Origin: Sporobacter sp963675425
GTDB taxonomy: Bacteria > Bacillota > Clostridia > Oscillospirales > Oscillospiraceae
Length of the DNA: 64,000 nt
Assembly (NCBI GenBank): GCA_963675425.1
Contig: OY776214.1
Location: forward strand, 1,054,001-1,118,000
Direction: 5' to 3'
In this document: one piece after another, positions 8,838-16,878 of the stretch
Position numbering within the stretch: the stretch's first letter is position 1
Layout: every line of letters begins with the position of its first letter
Made by a program: the position numbers and the translations under genes
The notes under the pieces: model-generated
What the model was told of the DNA's origin: nothing
The model's database searches: none
What the model saw: only the letters and a program-made list of their open reading frames with translations

Positions 8838-8877
8838 TCGTTCTCCCCGCCGGAGGGGAGGGCGGCATCAGATAAAC
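8838..8877 (+). repeat. Small palindromic intergenic element between hisH and hisA
   Basis: The 100-nt hisH-hisA gap holds a CCCC...GGGG hairpin followed by GGGCGGCATCAGA. It resembles the 28331-28372 element in layout (CCCCTC-GGGG hairpin, then AGGTGGCGC). Probably a degraded copy of a dispersed repeat; sequence identity between the two is low. Confidence 0.3.
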
Positions 8878-8925
8878 AGTTGCGCAGTAGCTTAAAATAT
8901 TGCGTGGGACATATGTGAGGTTTTA

Positions 8926-9657
8926 ATGATATTATTACCGGCTATTGATCTTTACGGCGGTCAGGCGGTCCGCTTATATAAGGGCGATTATGCTCAGATG
9001 ACCGTTTACAGCGACAACCCGCCGGATGTCGCCGCGTCGTTCCGCGATGCCGGCGCGTCCTGGCTGCACGTTGTGGACCTCGAGGGCGCGCGGGACGGCT
9101 CGACGGCTAATTTCAATACGATTGAGCGGATCGTAAGATCGAGCGGGATGAACGTTGAGCTCGGCGGCGGTATCCGCACCCGTGAGGTGATTGAGCGGTA
9201 TCTTGACGCCGGGGTGGCGCGCGTTATTCTCGGCACGGCCGCTGTGGCGGAGCCGGGCTTCGTTGATGATATGGTGTCCAAGTTCGGCAGCCGGATTGCC
9301 GTCGGCGTCGATGTGAAGGACGGCTTCGTCGCCGTTAAGGGCTGGACAGAGGTCACAAGCCATGAGTGCTTTGACTTTTGCCGACAAATGCAGGATAAAG
9401 GCGTTAAAACGATCATCTGCACCGATATCTCCAAGGACGGCGTTCTGGGCGGGGCCAATCTTGAGCTGTATAGAAAGCTGGCCGACACGCTGGAGCTCAA
9501 TATTATTGCCTCGGGCGGCGTTTCAACCTTGAAGGATATTCAGTATCTTGAGTATATCGGCCTTTATGGGGCGATTTTGGGCAAGGCTTTGTATGAAGGG
9601 AAGCTTAACCTGAAAAATGCTATTGAGCAGACTACGGAAAGGTGTTGCGGCGAATGA
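8926..9657 (+). CDS. hisA: ProFAR isomerase HisA
   Basis: 243 aa (beta/alpha)8 barrel. It converts ProFAR to PRFAR. The first catalytic Asp is in LLPAIDLYGG and the second in CTDISKDG; the phosphate loops LGGGIRT and ASGGVST are intact. It overlaps hisF by 4 nt (ATGA). The ribosome site sits in TGTGAGGTTTTA, nearly the same as before hisH. Confidence 0.96.
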   Translation: MILLPAIDLYGGQAVRLYKGDYAQMTVYSDNPPDVAASFRDAGASWLHVVDLEGARDGSTANFNTIERIVRSSGMNVELGGGIRTREVIERYLDAGVARVILGTAAVAEPGFVDDMVSKFGSRIAVGVDVKDGFVAVKGWTEVTSHECFDFCRQMQDKGVKTIICTDISKDGVLGGANLELYRKLADTLELNIIASGGVSTLKDIQYLEYIGLYGAILGKALYEGKLNLKNAIEQTTERCCGE

Positions 9658-10412
9658 TCACAAAGAGAATTATCCCGTGCCTGGACGTTAAGGACGGGCG
9701 CGTTGTCAAGGGCGTCAACTTTTTGGGCCTTAACGACGTGTCGTCGCCGGTTGAGCTTGGTAAGTTTTACAGCGACTGCGGCGCGGATGAGCTGGTTTTT
9801 TACGACATTACGGCGTCCTTTGAGGAGCGGCGGCTGTTTACCGATATCCTCAAGGAGGTGGCCAGCTGTATTTTCATCCCGCTCACCGTCGGCGGCGGTA
9901 TTAATACGGTTGATGATTTTGACCGCGTATTAAAATGCGGGGCGGATAAGGTCAGCGTCAATTCCGGCGCTATCAATAATCCCGGACTTATTGAGGAGGC
10001 GGCCAAAAAATACGGTGACCAATGCGTCGTTTTATCGGCGGATATCAAGCGGGTGGACGGACAGTTCCGCGTTTTTGCCAAGGGCGGCCGGGAAGATACG
10101 GGCATGGACGCCATTGAATGGGTCAAGCGCGGGGAGGACCTGGGCGCAGGAGAGCTTGTCGTCAACAGCATTGACACCGACGGCGTTAAAAAAGGCTTTG
10201 ACCTCGAAATGCTCGAAGCCGTCTGCAACGCTGTGTCAATCCCCGTCATCGCCTCGGGCGGCGCGGGATGCATCGAGGATTTTACAGCGCTTTTCAAGGC
10301 TCTGCCGAAGGTGGATGCCGGTTTGGCCGCGTCGATTTTTCACTTTGGCGAGGTGGGTATTCCCGAGCTTAAAAAGACGCTGAGGCAGGAAGGCATTACA
10401 ATGAGGTTGTAA
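9654..10412 (+). CDS. hisF: Imidazole glycerol phosphate synthase cyclase subunit HisF
   Basis: 252 aa (beta/alpha)8 barrel paralogous to HisA. With HisH it makes imidazole glycerol phosphate and AICAR. Motifs: RIIPCLDVKDGRVVKG with the first catalytic Asp, SIDTDGVKKGFD with the second, and phosphate loops VGGGI and ASGGAG. The start at 9654 overlaps the hisA stop; an in-frame ATG at 9642 inside hisA is less likely. Confidence 0.96.
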   Translation: MITKRIIPCLDVKDGRVVKGVNFLGLNDVSSPVELGKFYSDCGADELVFYDITASFEERRLFTDILKEVASCIFIPLTVGGGINTVDDFDRVLKCGADKVSVNSGAINNPGLIEEAAKKYGDQCVVLSADIKRVDGQFRVFAKGGREDTGMDAIEWVKRGEDLGAGELVVNSIDTDGVKKGFDLEMLEAVCNAVSIPVIASGGAGCIEDFTALFKALPKVDAGLAASIFHFGEVGIPELKKTLRQEGITMRL

Positions 10413-10435
10413 TGCTTTTCGATATTAAAACAGTG

Positions 10436-10496
10436 GGCGGCCAATGGCTGACCCGACGATAAATCAAAAAGCTGTTGGGTCGGCCCATAGCCGTCC
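10436..10496 (+). other. Long imperfect hairpin between hisF and hisI
   Basis: In the 114-nt hisF-hisI gap, the arm around 10436-10457 pairs with 10474-10496 over roughly 20 bp, centred on GACCCGAC with GTTGGGTC and with a few mismatches. There is no U-tract, so it is not a standard terminator. It may be an mRNA processing or stabilising hairpin inside the operon. Confidence 0.4.
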
Positions 10497-10526
10497 GGCA
10501 TGTAAAAAGAATCTTCGGAGGTTCAA

Positions 10527-11177
10527 ATGGTTAGTATCGACACATTGAAGTTTGACGAAAAAGGGCTCATTCCCGCCGTCATCATTGACGACGACAGCGG
10601 CGATGTGCTGACGGTCGCCTATATGAACCGGGAGAGCCTGGAGCTGAGCCTTAAGGAGCAGCGCACGTGCTTCTGGTCTCGTTCGCGTCAGGAGCTCTGG
10701 CGCAAGGGCGACACGTCCGGCAACGTCCAGCACATTGTCCGTATCCAGACGGACTGCGACCGGGACGCACTGACGGTATACGTTAAAAAAGACGGACCCG
10801 CCTGCCATCTCGGGACCGACTCGTGCTTTACGGAAGACGTCTACTTAAGCGATACGCTTACGTCGTTTTCCATGGACGATCTCATGGCGCTCATTGCCGG
10901 GCGGAAGAGCTACCCGAAGGAAGGCTCGTACACGACGTATCTTTTTGAAAAGGGCGTCGACAAAATATTAAAGAAGATCGGCGAAGAGTCAACCGAGGTT
11001 ATCATCGCCGGGAAAGCCGGGGATCATAAAGAAACAGTTTATGAAATTGCCGATTTGTGCTATCACGTCATGGTGCTCATGGTCGAAATGGGCATCCCGC
11101 TGGATGAGATTAAAAGCGAGCTGAAGTCTCGTCACGTTGTGGACAAGAAGACCAAGCAGGAGAAAATGACGTCATGA
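10527..11177 (+). CDS. hisI: Bifunctional phosphoribosyl-AMP cyclohydrolase / phosphoribosyl-ATP pyrophosphatase HisIE
   Basis: 216 aa fusion. Residues about 1-110 are the PRA-CH domain (AYMNRESLELSL, CFWSRSRQELWRKGDTSGN, zinc-site DCDRDALTVYV). Residues about 115-216 are the helical PRA-PH domain of the MazG-like superfamily (KKIGEESTEVIIAGK). It catalyses steps 2 and 3 of histidine synthesis. It overlaps hisJ by 4 nt and has the ribosome site CGGAGG. Confidence 0.95.
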   Translation: MVSIDTLKFDEKGLIPAVIIDDDSGDVLTVAYMNRESLELSLKEQRTCFWSRSRQELWRKGDTSGNVQHIVRIQTDCDRDALTVYVKKDGPACHLGTDSCFTEDVYLSDTLTSFSMDDLMALIAGRKSYPKEGSYTTYLFEKGVDKILKKIGEESTEVIIAGKAGDHKETVYEIADLCYHVMVLMVEMGIPLDEIKSELKSRHVVDKKTKQEKMTS

Positions 11178-11986
11178 TTTTATCCAATTTCCACGCGCAC
11201 ACCACCTTCTGTGACGGGACAGCCTCCGCTGAGGACATGGTTAAAGCGGCGATTGAAAAGGGCCTCGAAGCTTTCGGACTGTCGGGACACGCGTATATGG
11301 GCTTTGAAACCGACTGGTGCATGACGCACGCGGGCACGGCCGGCTTCAAAGCGGAGATGGATCGCCTGAAAAGGCTTTACGAAGAAAAGCTGGTGCTATT
11401 CACCGGCGTGGAGCAGGACTACTATTCCACCGAGCCGCCGGAGGGCTTTGAGTATGTTATCGGCTCCGTCCATTATATTAAAAAGGACGGGCAATACCTG
11501 CTTGTCGACGACTGCGAGGAGATTACCGTCCGCGATGTCAAAGAGCATTTCGGCGGCGACTTTTACGCGTATACAACGGCGTACTTCAATACAATCGCCG
11601 ATATTGTTCCGAAGACAAAGCCGGACTTTATCGGTCACTTCGATCTGGTAACGAAGTTCAACGAGGGCGGCAAGCTTTTCGACGAGAGCGACCCGCGCTA
11701 TTTAAATCCGGCACTTGAGGCGCTCGCGGCTATTACCGAAACGCATAAGTTGTTTGAGATCAATACCGGCGCGATGTACCGCGTCGGACGCACGGCCCCG
11801 TATCCGTCCAGGACACTTTTAACGGCGCTTTATGAGCGAGGCGGGGAGATCATCCTGTCCAGCGACAGCCACGACGGTCCGTCCATCTGCCATAAATTCA
11901 ACGAGGCCGGAGAGCTGGCTAAAAGCTGCGGTTTTAAATACGCCAAAACCTTTACAGCCGACGGCTTCACCGATTACAAACTGTGA
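11174..11986 (+). CDS. hisJ: Histidinol-phosphatase, PHP family (HisJ/HisK)
   Basis: 270 aa. PHP metallophosphoesterase motifs are in order: NFHAHTTFCDG near the N-terminus, VEQDYY, GHFDLVTKF and SSDSHDG near the C-terminus, giving the His/Asp ligands of a trinuclear site. It removes phosphate from histidinol phosphate, replacing the HisB N-terminal domain found in Proteobacteria. It closes the his operon and is followed by a terminator. Confidence 0.92.
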   Translation: MILSNFHAHTTFCDGTASAEDMVKAAIEKGLEAFGLSGHAYMGFETDWCMTHAGTAGFKAEMDRLKRLYEEKLVLFTGVEQDYYSTEPPEGFEYVIGSVHYIKKDGQYLLVDDCEEITVRDVKEHFGGDFYAYTTAYFNTIADIVPKTKPDFIGHFDLVTKFNEGGKLFDESDPRYLNPALEALAAITETHKLFEINTGAMYRVGRTAPYPSRTLLTALYERGGEIILSSDSHDGPSICHKFNEAGELAKSCGFKYAKTFTADGFTDYKL

Positions 11987-12004
11987 TACACCCACTAACA
12001 AAAT

Positions 12005-12061
12005 ACCGGAGCTATTAAAGCTCCGGTCAGACTGTCAAAAAAGCCGCATCCGCGGCTTTTT
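12005..12061 (+). terminator. Terminator pair after the his operon
   Basis: First hairpin ACCGGAGCT-N5-AGCTCCGGT (12005-12027); second hairpin AAAAAGCCGC-N4-GCGGCTTTTT (12038-12061), which ends in a U-tract and is the likely stop for hisJ. The second hairpin belongs to the 5' part of the dispersed element starting near 12031. Confidence 0.8.
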
Positions 12062-12252
12062 CGACATATTAAGGCTCTCGACCTGCGGGCCTTGCAAAGT
12101 AACGCTTTTCAGAAATGAATTCCTTAAAGCGTTTTTATCAAACAATTTTCGCTGCCGAGACCAGACAACTCGCCGTCGTCAGCGAAAATTTAATCGCACG
12201 GCGATTGGACGTTTAAACGAAGGACGAAAGCGCCGGTATTTTGTTGCCAAAG
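12031..12252 (+). repeat. Dispersed structured intergenic element, copy A
   Basis: Strong similarity to 37531-37785, best in the core 12092-12225. Shared features are a U-rich hairpin at the 5' side, then hairpin 1 AACGCTTT/AAAGCGTT (12101-12108 with 12126-12133), hairpin 2 AATTTTCGCTG/CAGCGAAAATT (12144-12154 with 12180-12190) with a conserved loop GAGACCAGACAACTCGCCGTC, hairpin 3 TCGC-ACG-GCGA (12194-12204), and the tail TTTTGYTGCCAA. Copy B differs in hairpins 1 and 2 by paired changes, so the folding is conserved, not just the sequence. The element contains no convincing gene. The remainder of the hisJ-crp gap is the crp promoter. Confidence 0.8.
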
Positions 12253-12308
12253 ACGAACAAGTCGAATAAGCATCTTAATAAGTTTGTTAAATAATTATCA
12301 AAAAAGCT

Positions 12309-12337
12309 TTGACAAAATAATAACAGCGCGGTAATAT
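12309..12337 (+). promoter_or_regulatory. Promoter of the Crp/Fnr gene
   Basis: TTGACA (12309-12314), 17 nt, TAATAT (12332-12337), 31 nt before the ATG. Near-consensus sigma-A promoter. Confidence 0.7.
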
Positions 12338-12368
12338 TGTATCATACGAGACAAAAGAGGGCGGAGAC

Positions 12369-13073
12369 ATGGATATCAGCGTGTTAAAGCGCGGAGAATT
12401 TCAGCTGATTGAGCGCTGCTTTTTGTTCAATGGGACAGACGGAGTGTTTCTCAGCCGGGCGCTGGGGGATGTACGGTGCCGTTTCGTTGAGGTCAGGAAA
12501 GGTGACGTCGTCTTCGACGTATTTGATTATCGAAACACCCTGGGCTTTATACTGGCCGGCCGTATTAAAGTTACAAAGCCGTCTAGCAGCCGTTACAGCA
12601 TGACCACGCTGGAAAAGGGGAGCCTGTTCGGCTCGGCCGACCTGTACGATGAGAACGTCGAGGTTGTCACGGTCCTGACGGCTGCGGCAAACTGCCGTCT
12701 GGTATTTTTTCCGCGCGGTTTGTTTGAGACGCTCCTGCGTGAAGACAACACGATGAGCTTGAATTACATCCGGTTTCTGACGGGGCGAGTCCGGTTTTTA
12801 AACGAGAAAATTGACACCCTCGTTGCTGAAAGTACGCTGGCGTCGCTCCATCACTATCTGGCGGCAAATGCCGAGCCGGACGGAAACCGGCTTCTGGTAC
12901 GTCTGGACGGGAGCCTGTCCGCCCTGGCCGAGCGGCTCAATATCGGCCGGGCATCGCTCTACCGCGCGTTGGATGCGCTGGAGCGGGAAGGCGTGATTGC
13001 AAGAAGCGGCCGGGAGATTACAATCGTCGACCCTGAAAAGCTGGCTGCTATGCATCAAGATGAGCTCGTCTGA
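12369..13073 (+). CDS. Crp/Fnr-family transcriptional regulator
   Basis: 234 aa. An N-terminal cyclic-nucleotide-binding-like beta barrel (about 15-130, with EKGSLFGSADLY in the phosphate-cassette position), a dimer helix, and a C-terminal winged helix-turn-helix (about 170-225, LSALAERLNIGRASLYRALDALEREGVI). The cassette lacks the conserved Arg for cAMP and there is no Fnr-type cysteine cluster, so the effector is unknown. It lies directly upstream of an ABC importer on the same strand and probably controls it. RBS GGGCGGAGAC. Confidence 0.88.
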   Translation: MDISVLKRGEFQLIERCFLFNGTDGVFLSRALGDVRCRFVEVRKGDVVFDVFDYRNTLGFILAGRIKVTKPSSSRYSMTTLEKGSLFGSADLYDENVEVVTVLTAAANCRLVFFPRGLFETLLREDNTMSLNYIRFLTGRVRFLNEKIDTLVAESTLASLHHYLAANAEPDGNRLLVRLDGSLSALAERLNIGRASLYRALDALEREGVIARSGREITIVDPEKLAAMHQDELV

Positions 13074-13176
13074 GTGGCGAACCGGCCGACTGAGCCTGAT
13101 CACGGTTACTAATAACAAAACAATTGTCCTGATTTTAGTTGTTTTGTGATGAAATAAAATGAAAGGTATGATTGTC

Positions 13177-14253
13177 ATGAAAAAAATATTATCGTTGTTT
13201 TTAGTGTTGCTTTTAACCTTTGCTCTGGCGGCCTGCGCCGGGACGTCGCCGGAAACGTCGCCGGAAGCATCCGTTCAGCCGTCCGAGGCGGCATCGCCGT
13301 CGGATTCCGCCGCGCCGGAGGAATCGGCTTCACCCGAGCCGTCCATGGCAGAAAAGCTGTCTGTCCGGGCCGGCTTTCTCAAAGGACCGACGGGGATCGG
13401 CGCGTCGTATCTGATGTCACAGAGCGAAAAAGGCGAGACGGCGCTCGATTATACGTTTACAATTGAATCCGATCCGTCCATTATCACAAGCTCCGTCATT
13501 TCCGGTGATCTGGACATCGCGGCTGTGCCGACGAACGTCGCGTCCGTTTTATACAACAAGATGGAAGGCGGCGTTAAGATCATCGCCGTCAATACGCTGA
13601 GCGTTTTGTATATTCTTGAAAACGGCGAGAGTATACAGTCCGTAGCGGACCTTGAGGGCAAGACGCTGTATGCCACAGGCCAGGCCGCCAACCCGGAATA
13701 TGTTCTCAACTACATCCTCCGGCAGAACGGGCTTGAGCCGGGGGAGGACGTGACCATCGAATACGCCGACGCCAGCGAGCTGGCTGCGAAAATGGCTGCG
13801 GGTGAGCTGGATGTGTGTATGCTTCCGGTCCCGATGTCAACGAGCGTACTGGTAAAAAATCAGGACGTACGTGTTGCGCTTAACCTGGGGGATGAGTGGA
13901 GCAAAATCTCGTCCGACAGCACGTTGGCGCAGGGCTGTATTGTCGTCCGGTCCGATATTGACAATCTGGACGCCGTTGTGGAAGGCTTTTTAAAAGACTA
14001 CGAGACCTCCGTTGATTTCATGGCCGACAGCGCCAATTTGGAGGCGGCGGCACAGCTGGCCGTCCAGTATGAAATCGTCCCCGCTGAGGCGGTTGCCAAG
14101 GCAGCGCTCCCTGACAGCGGCTTGATATTTATTGCCGGAGCTGATAGTATCAAGGAAACTTTAAGCGGATACTTTCAGGTTTTGCTTGAGGCCGAACCGA
14201 AGTCTATAGGGGGAGCACTACCGGATGACGCCTTCTACTTCCAGAGCGCGTAA
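13177..14253 (+). CDS. NitT/TauT-type ABC transporter substrate-binding lipoprotein
   Basis: 358 aa from the ATG at 13177. Lipoprotein signal peptide with lipobox LAAC (Cys20). A Ser/Pro/Glu-rich linker follows (about 22-60), then a periplasmic-binding fold of the SsuA/NMT1 type (VRAGFLKGPTGIGASYLM... IIAVNTLSVLYI). It would catch a solute outside the membrane for the permease and ATPase that follow. The ligand cannot be read from sequence; this family handles sulfonates, nitrate, taurine and thiamine precursors. An in-frame ATG at 13159 is a less likely start. Its 3' end overlaps the permease by 29 nt. Confidence 0.85.
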   Translation: MKKILSLFLVLLLTFALAACAGTSPETSPEASVQPSEAASPSDSAAPEESASPEPSMAEKLSVRAGFLKGPTGIGASYLMSQSEKGETALDYTFTIESDPSIITSSVISGDLDIAAVPTNVASVLYNKMEGGVKIIAVNTLSVLYILENGESIQSVADLEGKTLYATGQAANPEYVLNYILRQNGLEPGEDVTIEYADASELAAKMAAGELDVCMLPVPMSTSVLVKNQDVRVALNLGDEWSKISSDSTLAQGCIVVRSDIDNLDAVVEGFLKDYETSVDFMADSANLEAAAQLAVQYEIVPAEAVAKAALPDSGLIFIAGADSIKETLSGYFQVLLEAEPKSIGGALPDDAFYFQSA

Positions 14254-14989
14254 GTTATTAAAAGCGGCCCTCGCGCTGCTTTTCTGGGCGGCTGTGTGGG
14301 CGCTGGCTTCCATAAGCGTCGGGAAGGAGCTGATCCTGCCCTCGCCCGTGGCTGTTGTTAAAAAGCTCGCCGAGCTCGGCGTAACCGGACCGTTCTGGTT
14401 GTCGGCGGGGCGGTCTCTTTTAAATGTGTTTATCGGCTTTACGGCTGGCGTGGTCGCCGGTACATTACTAGGCTTTTTAACCGTTTTTGTGCCCGCTGCC
14501 GATACGCTCCTGTCTCCAGCCATCCGTGTCGTGCGTGCAACACCCGTGGCGTCGTTTATTATTCTGGCGCTTTTGTGGCTGGGTAAGGCGCGCGTGCCGG
14601 CGTTTGCCTCGGCGCTGATGGTGACGCCGGTGATCTGGCAGGCGTCCGCCGCCGCGCTGCGCGACACGGACCGGGATCTGCTGGAGATGGCCCGGGTTTA
14701 TGGCTTTAATAAGCTTAAAACCCTGAAGCTGATATATATTCCGTCTATCCGGTCGCAGTGGAGCGCCGCGTGCGCCACGTCTATGGGTCTGGCCTGGAAA
14801 TCCGGCATAGCCGCCGAAGTCATCTGTCAGGTCCGCCCGACCATTGGTGAGGAGCTGTACAGCGCGAAGATTTATGTAGAGACGTCATCGCTGTTTGCGT
14901 GGACGGCTGTTGTGATCTGCCTGAGCCTTGTGCTTGAAAACGTATTGTCCCGACTGTTTGTCAAAATGCGGGGGAGGGCGCCGTCATGA
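14225..14989 (+). CDS. ABC transporter permease, SsuC/TauC type
   Basis: 254 aa with about six membrane segments and the BPD_transp_1 coupling loop (EMARVYGFNKLKTLKLIYIPSI, the EAA motif). C-terminal region with VICQVRPTIGEELY is usual for NitT/TauT permeases. It overlaps the binding protein by 29 nt and the ATPase by 4 nt, so the three genes form one unit. Confidence 0.9.
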   Translation: MTPSTSRARKLLKAALALLFWAAVWALASISVGKELILPSPVAVVKKLAELGVTGPFWLSAGRSLLNVFIGFTAGVVAGTLLGFLTVFVPAADTLLSPAIRVVRATPVASFIILALLWLGKARVPAFASALMVTPVIWQASAAALRDTDRDLLEMARVYGFNKLKTLKLIYIPSIRSQWSAACATSMGLAWKSGIAAEVICQVRPTIGEELYSAKIYVETSSLFAWTAVVICLSLVLENVLSRLFVKMRGRAPS

Positions 14990-15540
14990 TCGAGATTAAC
15001 GCGCTGCGCTTCGTCTACGGTGAAAAACAGATTTTTGACGGGCTGAACCTGTCGCTTGCCGATGTGACCTGCATTACAGGACCCTCCGGGTGCGGCAAAA
15101 CGACATTTTTAAAACTTTTAGCCGGGCTTGAAAAGCCGCAGAGCGGTACCATTACCGGCGTGCCGGGCCGAGTCTCGTTCATGTTTCAGGAGGACCGGCT
15201 GCTGCCGTGGTGCACGGCGCGTGAAAACGTCGCGGCTGTGCTGCCGCCCCATAGCGCCGATAAAGCCAGCTTCTGGCTTCGTCAGGTTGAGCTGACGGAT
15301 CAGCCGGACAGTTATCCGGCCAATATGTCCGGCGGGCAGAGGCGGCGCGTTGCGCTGGCGCGGGCGCTGGCGTTTGACGGGGGCCTTTTAATTCTCGACG
15401 AACCGTTTAAAGGCTTTGACCCGGACTTGACGCGGCGTATGGCGGCGCTGATACGGTCTTTAAATATACCCGTTATCGCGTCTGTACACGCGCCGGATGA
15501 GATGGAACAGATCGGCGGGGAAGTAATTCGATTATGCTAA
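14986..15540 (+). CDS. ABC transporter ATP-binding protein, SsuB/TauB type (short)
   Basis: 184 aa, shorter than the usual 240-260 aa for this family: the nucleotide-binding domain is nearly complete but the C-terminal extension is missing. Walker A GPSGCGKTT, Q-loop MFQEDRLLPW, signature MSGGQRRRVALARAL, Walker B LLILDEPFKGFD and the switch His in ASVHAPDE are all present, so it should be active. It ends at a terminator. Confidence 0.9.
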   Translation: MIEINALRFVYGEKQIFDGLNLSLADVTCITGPSGCGKTTFLKLLAGLEKPQSGTITGVPGRVSFMFQEDRLLPWCTARENVAAVLPPHSADKASFWLRQVELTDQPDSYPANMSGGQRRRVALARALAFDGGLLILDEPFKGFDPDLTRRMAALIRSLNIPVIASVHAPDEMEQIGGEVIRLC

Positions 15541-15582
15541 AGCTGTCAAGAAGTCGTTTTGCTGCGGCTTTTTGACAGCTTT
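15539..15582. terminator. Bidirectional terminator between ABC operon and gerK operon
   Basis: AAAGCTGTCAA (15539-15549) pairs with TTGACAGCTTT (15572-15582) around a 22-nt inner region. It serves the converging ATPase gene (+) and germination operon (-) and overlaps both stop codons. Confidence 0.75.
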
Positions 15583-16670
15583 TATAATCGTCGCCGGAGC
15601 TTGCCGACGAGCAGGATAAAAAGAGGCAGGATAAAGCACATGATGATATTCATAGGCAGACCGATTGTACCGGAAAAAGTCTCGAGCTGGAATTTATTCG
15701 TTGCGATAAAGATGCTCCCGGCATAACCGAGCATGGCGACCGGCCCGGCGAAATATTTACTTTGCGTTACATTGAAGATTTTTTTAGTGATCATCATGAT
15801 GAGCAGACCGAAAACCGTAATGACGATGAAATCCGAGACGACCCAGATGGACAGGAGAATGGCTTCCATCCGGTCAAAGGACCCTATAAGCCTGATGACC
15901 TTGGTCGCGCCGAAAAACGGCAGCGGCATTCTTTGGGCCAATCTATATCCGAGTGATCCGACAACGCAGATCATCATGAGCGTTGTCATGATAAGCAGAT
16001 AAAGCGTCGCCTTCTTGCCAACGGGCAGAATGCTTTCTTTTTTAACGATATTATCGCCAAGAAAGAACAGATAAAAAAAATAAAACCAGATGCCTAAAAT
16101 TGCATAGGATGATTTCAGCACCGGCCAGATATCATAGGTCGTGACGGGCCAGAGATGCTTTATTTGAATGGATGGGGCCATTAGTATATAAAAAATAACA
16201 AAGACAACGGTAAACATCAGGATGGAGAACTCGCAGAAGCGGGCAAAAGACTCAATCTTGCCGCGAAGCGCGATGAAAACGGGAATGTAGATCACGGCGA
16301 TAAAAAAATGAATGTTCGTATTCGGGTAAATAGAGGAGAGCAGCCGGTCGGCGTAATACCGGACGTATAAAAAATACAGGATACAAAGCCACAGCAAATA
16401 TGTTATCAGAAGGATTTTGGCGGCTATTTTGCCGACGGACAGCTCAAAGACGCCGGCCAGATCACTGCAGCCGCTGTTTTTAAAAAATGCATTGAGCATA
16501 AGCAAAAGAAAGAAAAAGCCGGCGGCCGCCGGAATCGGAGCCAGCCATCCGGCAATACCGCCATATAGCGAGCAGATTTGGGGAAAAAGCCGGATCGCCG
16601 GCGACAGCGTAATCAGGATGAGGATCACAAACAGCTGCCGGGTCGTGATTTTATGCGGATGACTTGGCAT
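15582..16670 (-). CDS. gerKB: Spore germination permease-like protein GerKB (GerAB family)
   Basis: 362 aa, about ten membrane segments, Spore_permease/GerAB family of the APC superfamily. N-terminal KITTRQLFVILILIT and the central TYDIWPVLKSSY segment fit the family. In the spore inner membrane GerAB subunits bind the nutrient germinant. It is last in a minus-strand operon and touches the small gene before it by 1 nt. Confidence 0.92.
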   Translation of the reverse strand: MPSHPHKITTRQLFVILILITLSPAIRLFPQICSLYGGIAGWLAPIPAAAGFFFLLLMLNAFFKNSGCSDLAGVFELSVGKIAAKILLITYLLWLCILYFLYVRYYADRLLSSIYPNTNIHFFIAVIYIPVFIALRGKIESFARFCEFSILMFTVVFVIFYILMAPSIQIKHLWPVTTYDIWPVLKSSYAILGIWFYFFYLFFLGDNIVKKESILPVGKKATLYLLIMTTLMMICVVGSLGYRLAQRMPLPFFGATKVIRLIGSFDRMEAILLSIWVVSDFIVITVFGLLIMMITKKIFNVTQSKYFAGPVAMLGYAGSIFIATNKFQLETFSGTIGLPMNIIMCFILPLFILLVGKLRRRL

Positions 16671-16876
16671 TATTCTACCACCCCCATTAAGCTGTTTAAA
16701 GTATGCGCGAGACTGCTGAATCCTCCCGGCCTGAAAAGAAACAGGCCGACGGCGCCGGCCGTAACCGTCAGAACGAGATACGGAAAAATCTCCTTCTTAA
16801 AGCCTTGTTTAACCATTGCTATAATATCAATGGTACACAGCCCCGCTAAAACAGCATAAAACGCCAAAGCCTCCAT
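16670..16876 (-). CDS. Small membrane protein in the germination operon
   Basis: 68 aa with two predicted membrane helices (about 4-20 and 32-50) joined by a short KQGFKKE loop. It sits between gerKC and gerKB, overlapping gerKB by 1 nt and only 2 nt after gerKC, so co-expression is near certain. Small two-helix GerAD-like proteins occur in some ger operons and modulate germination; this protein may be one, but I see no diagnostic motif. Confidence 0.75.
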   Translation of the reverse strand: MEALAFYAVLAGLCTIDIIAMVKQGFKKEIFPYLVLTVTAGAVGLFLFRPGGFSSLAHTLNSLMGVVE

Positions 16877-16878
16877 CG

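Noticed and set aside
11832..12269. 145-aa plus-strand frame over the hisJ end and repeat copy A
   Set aside because: Out of frame with hisJ and spanning a terminator; not preserved in copy B.
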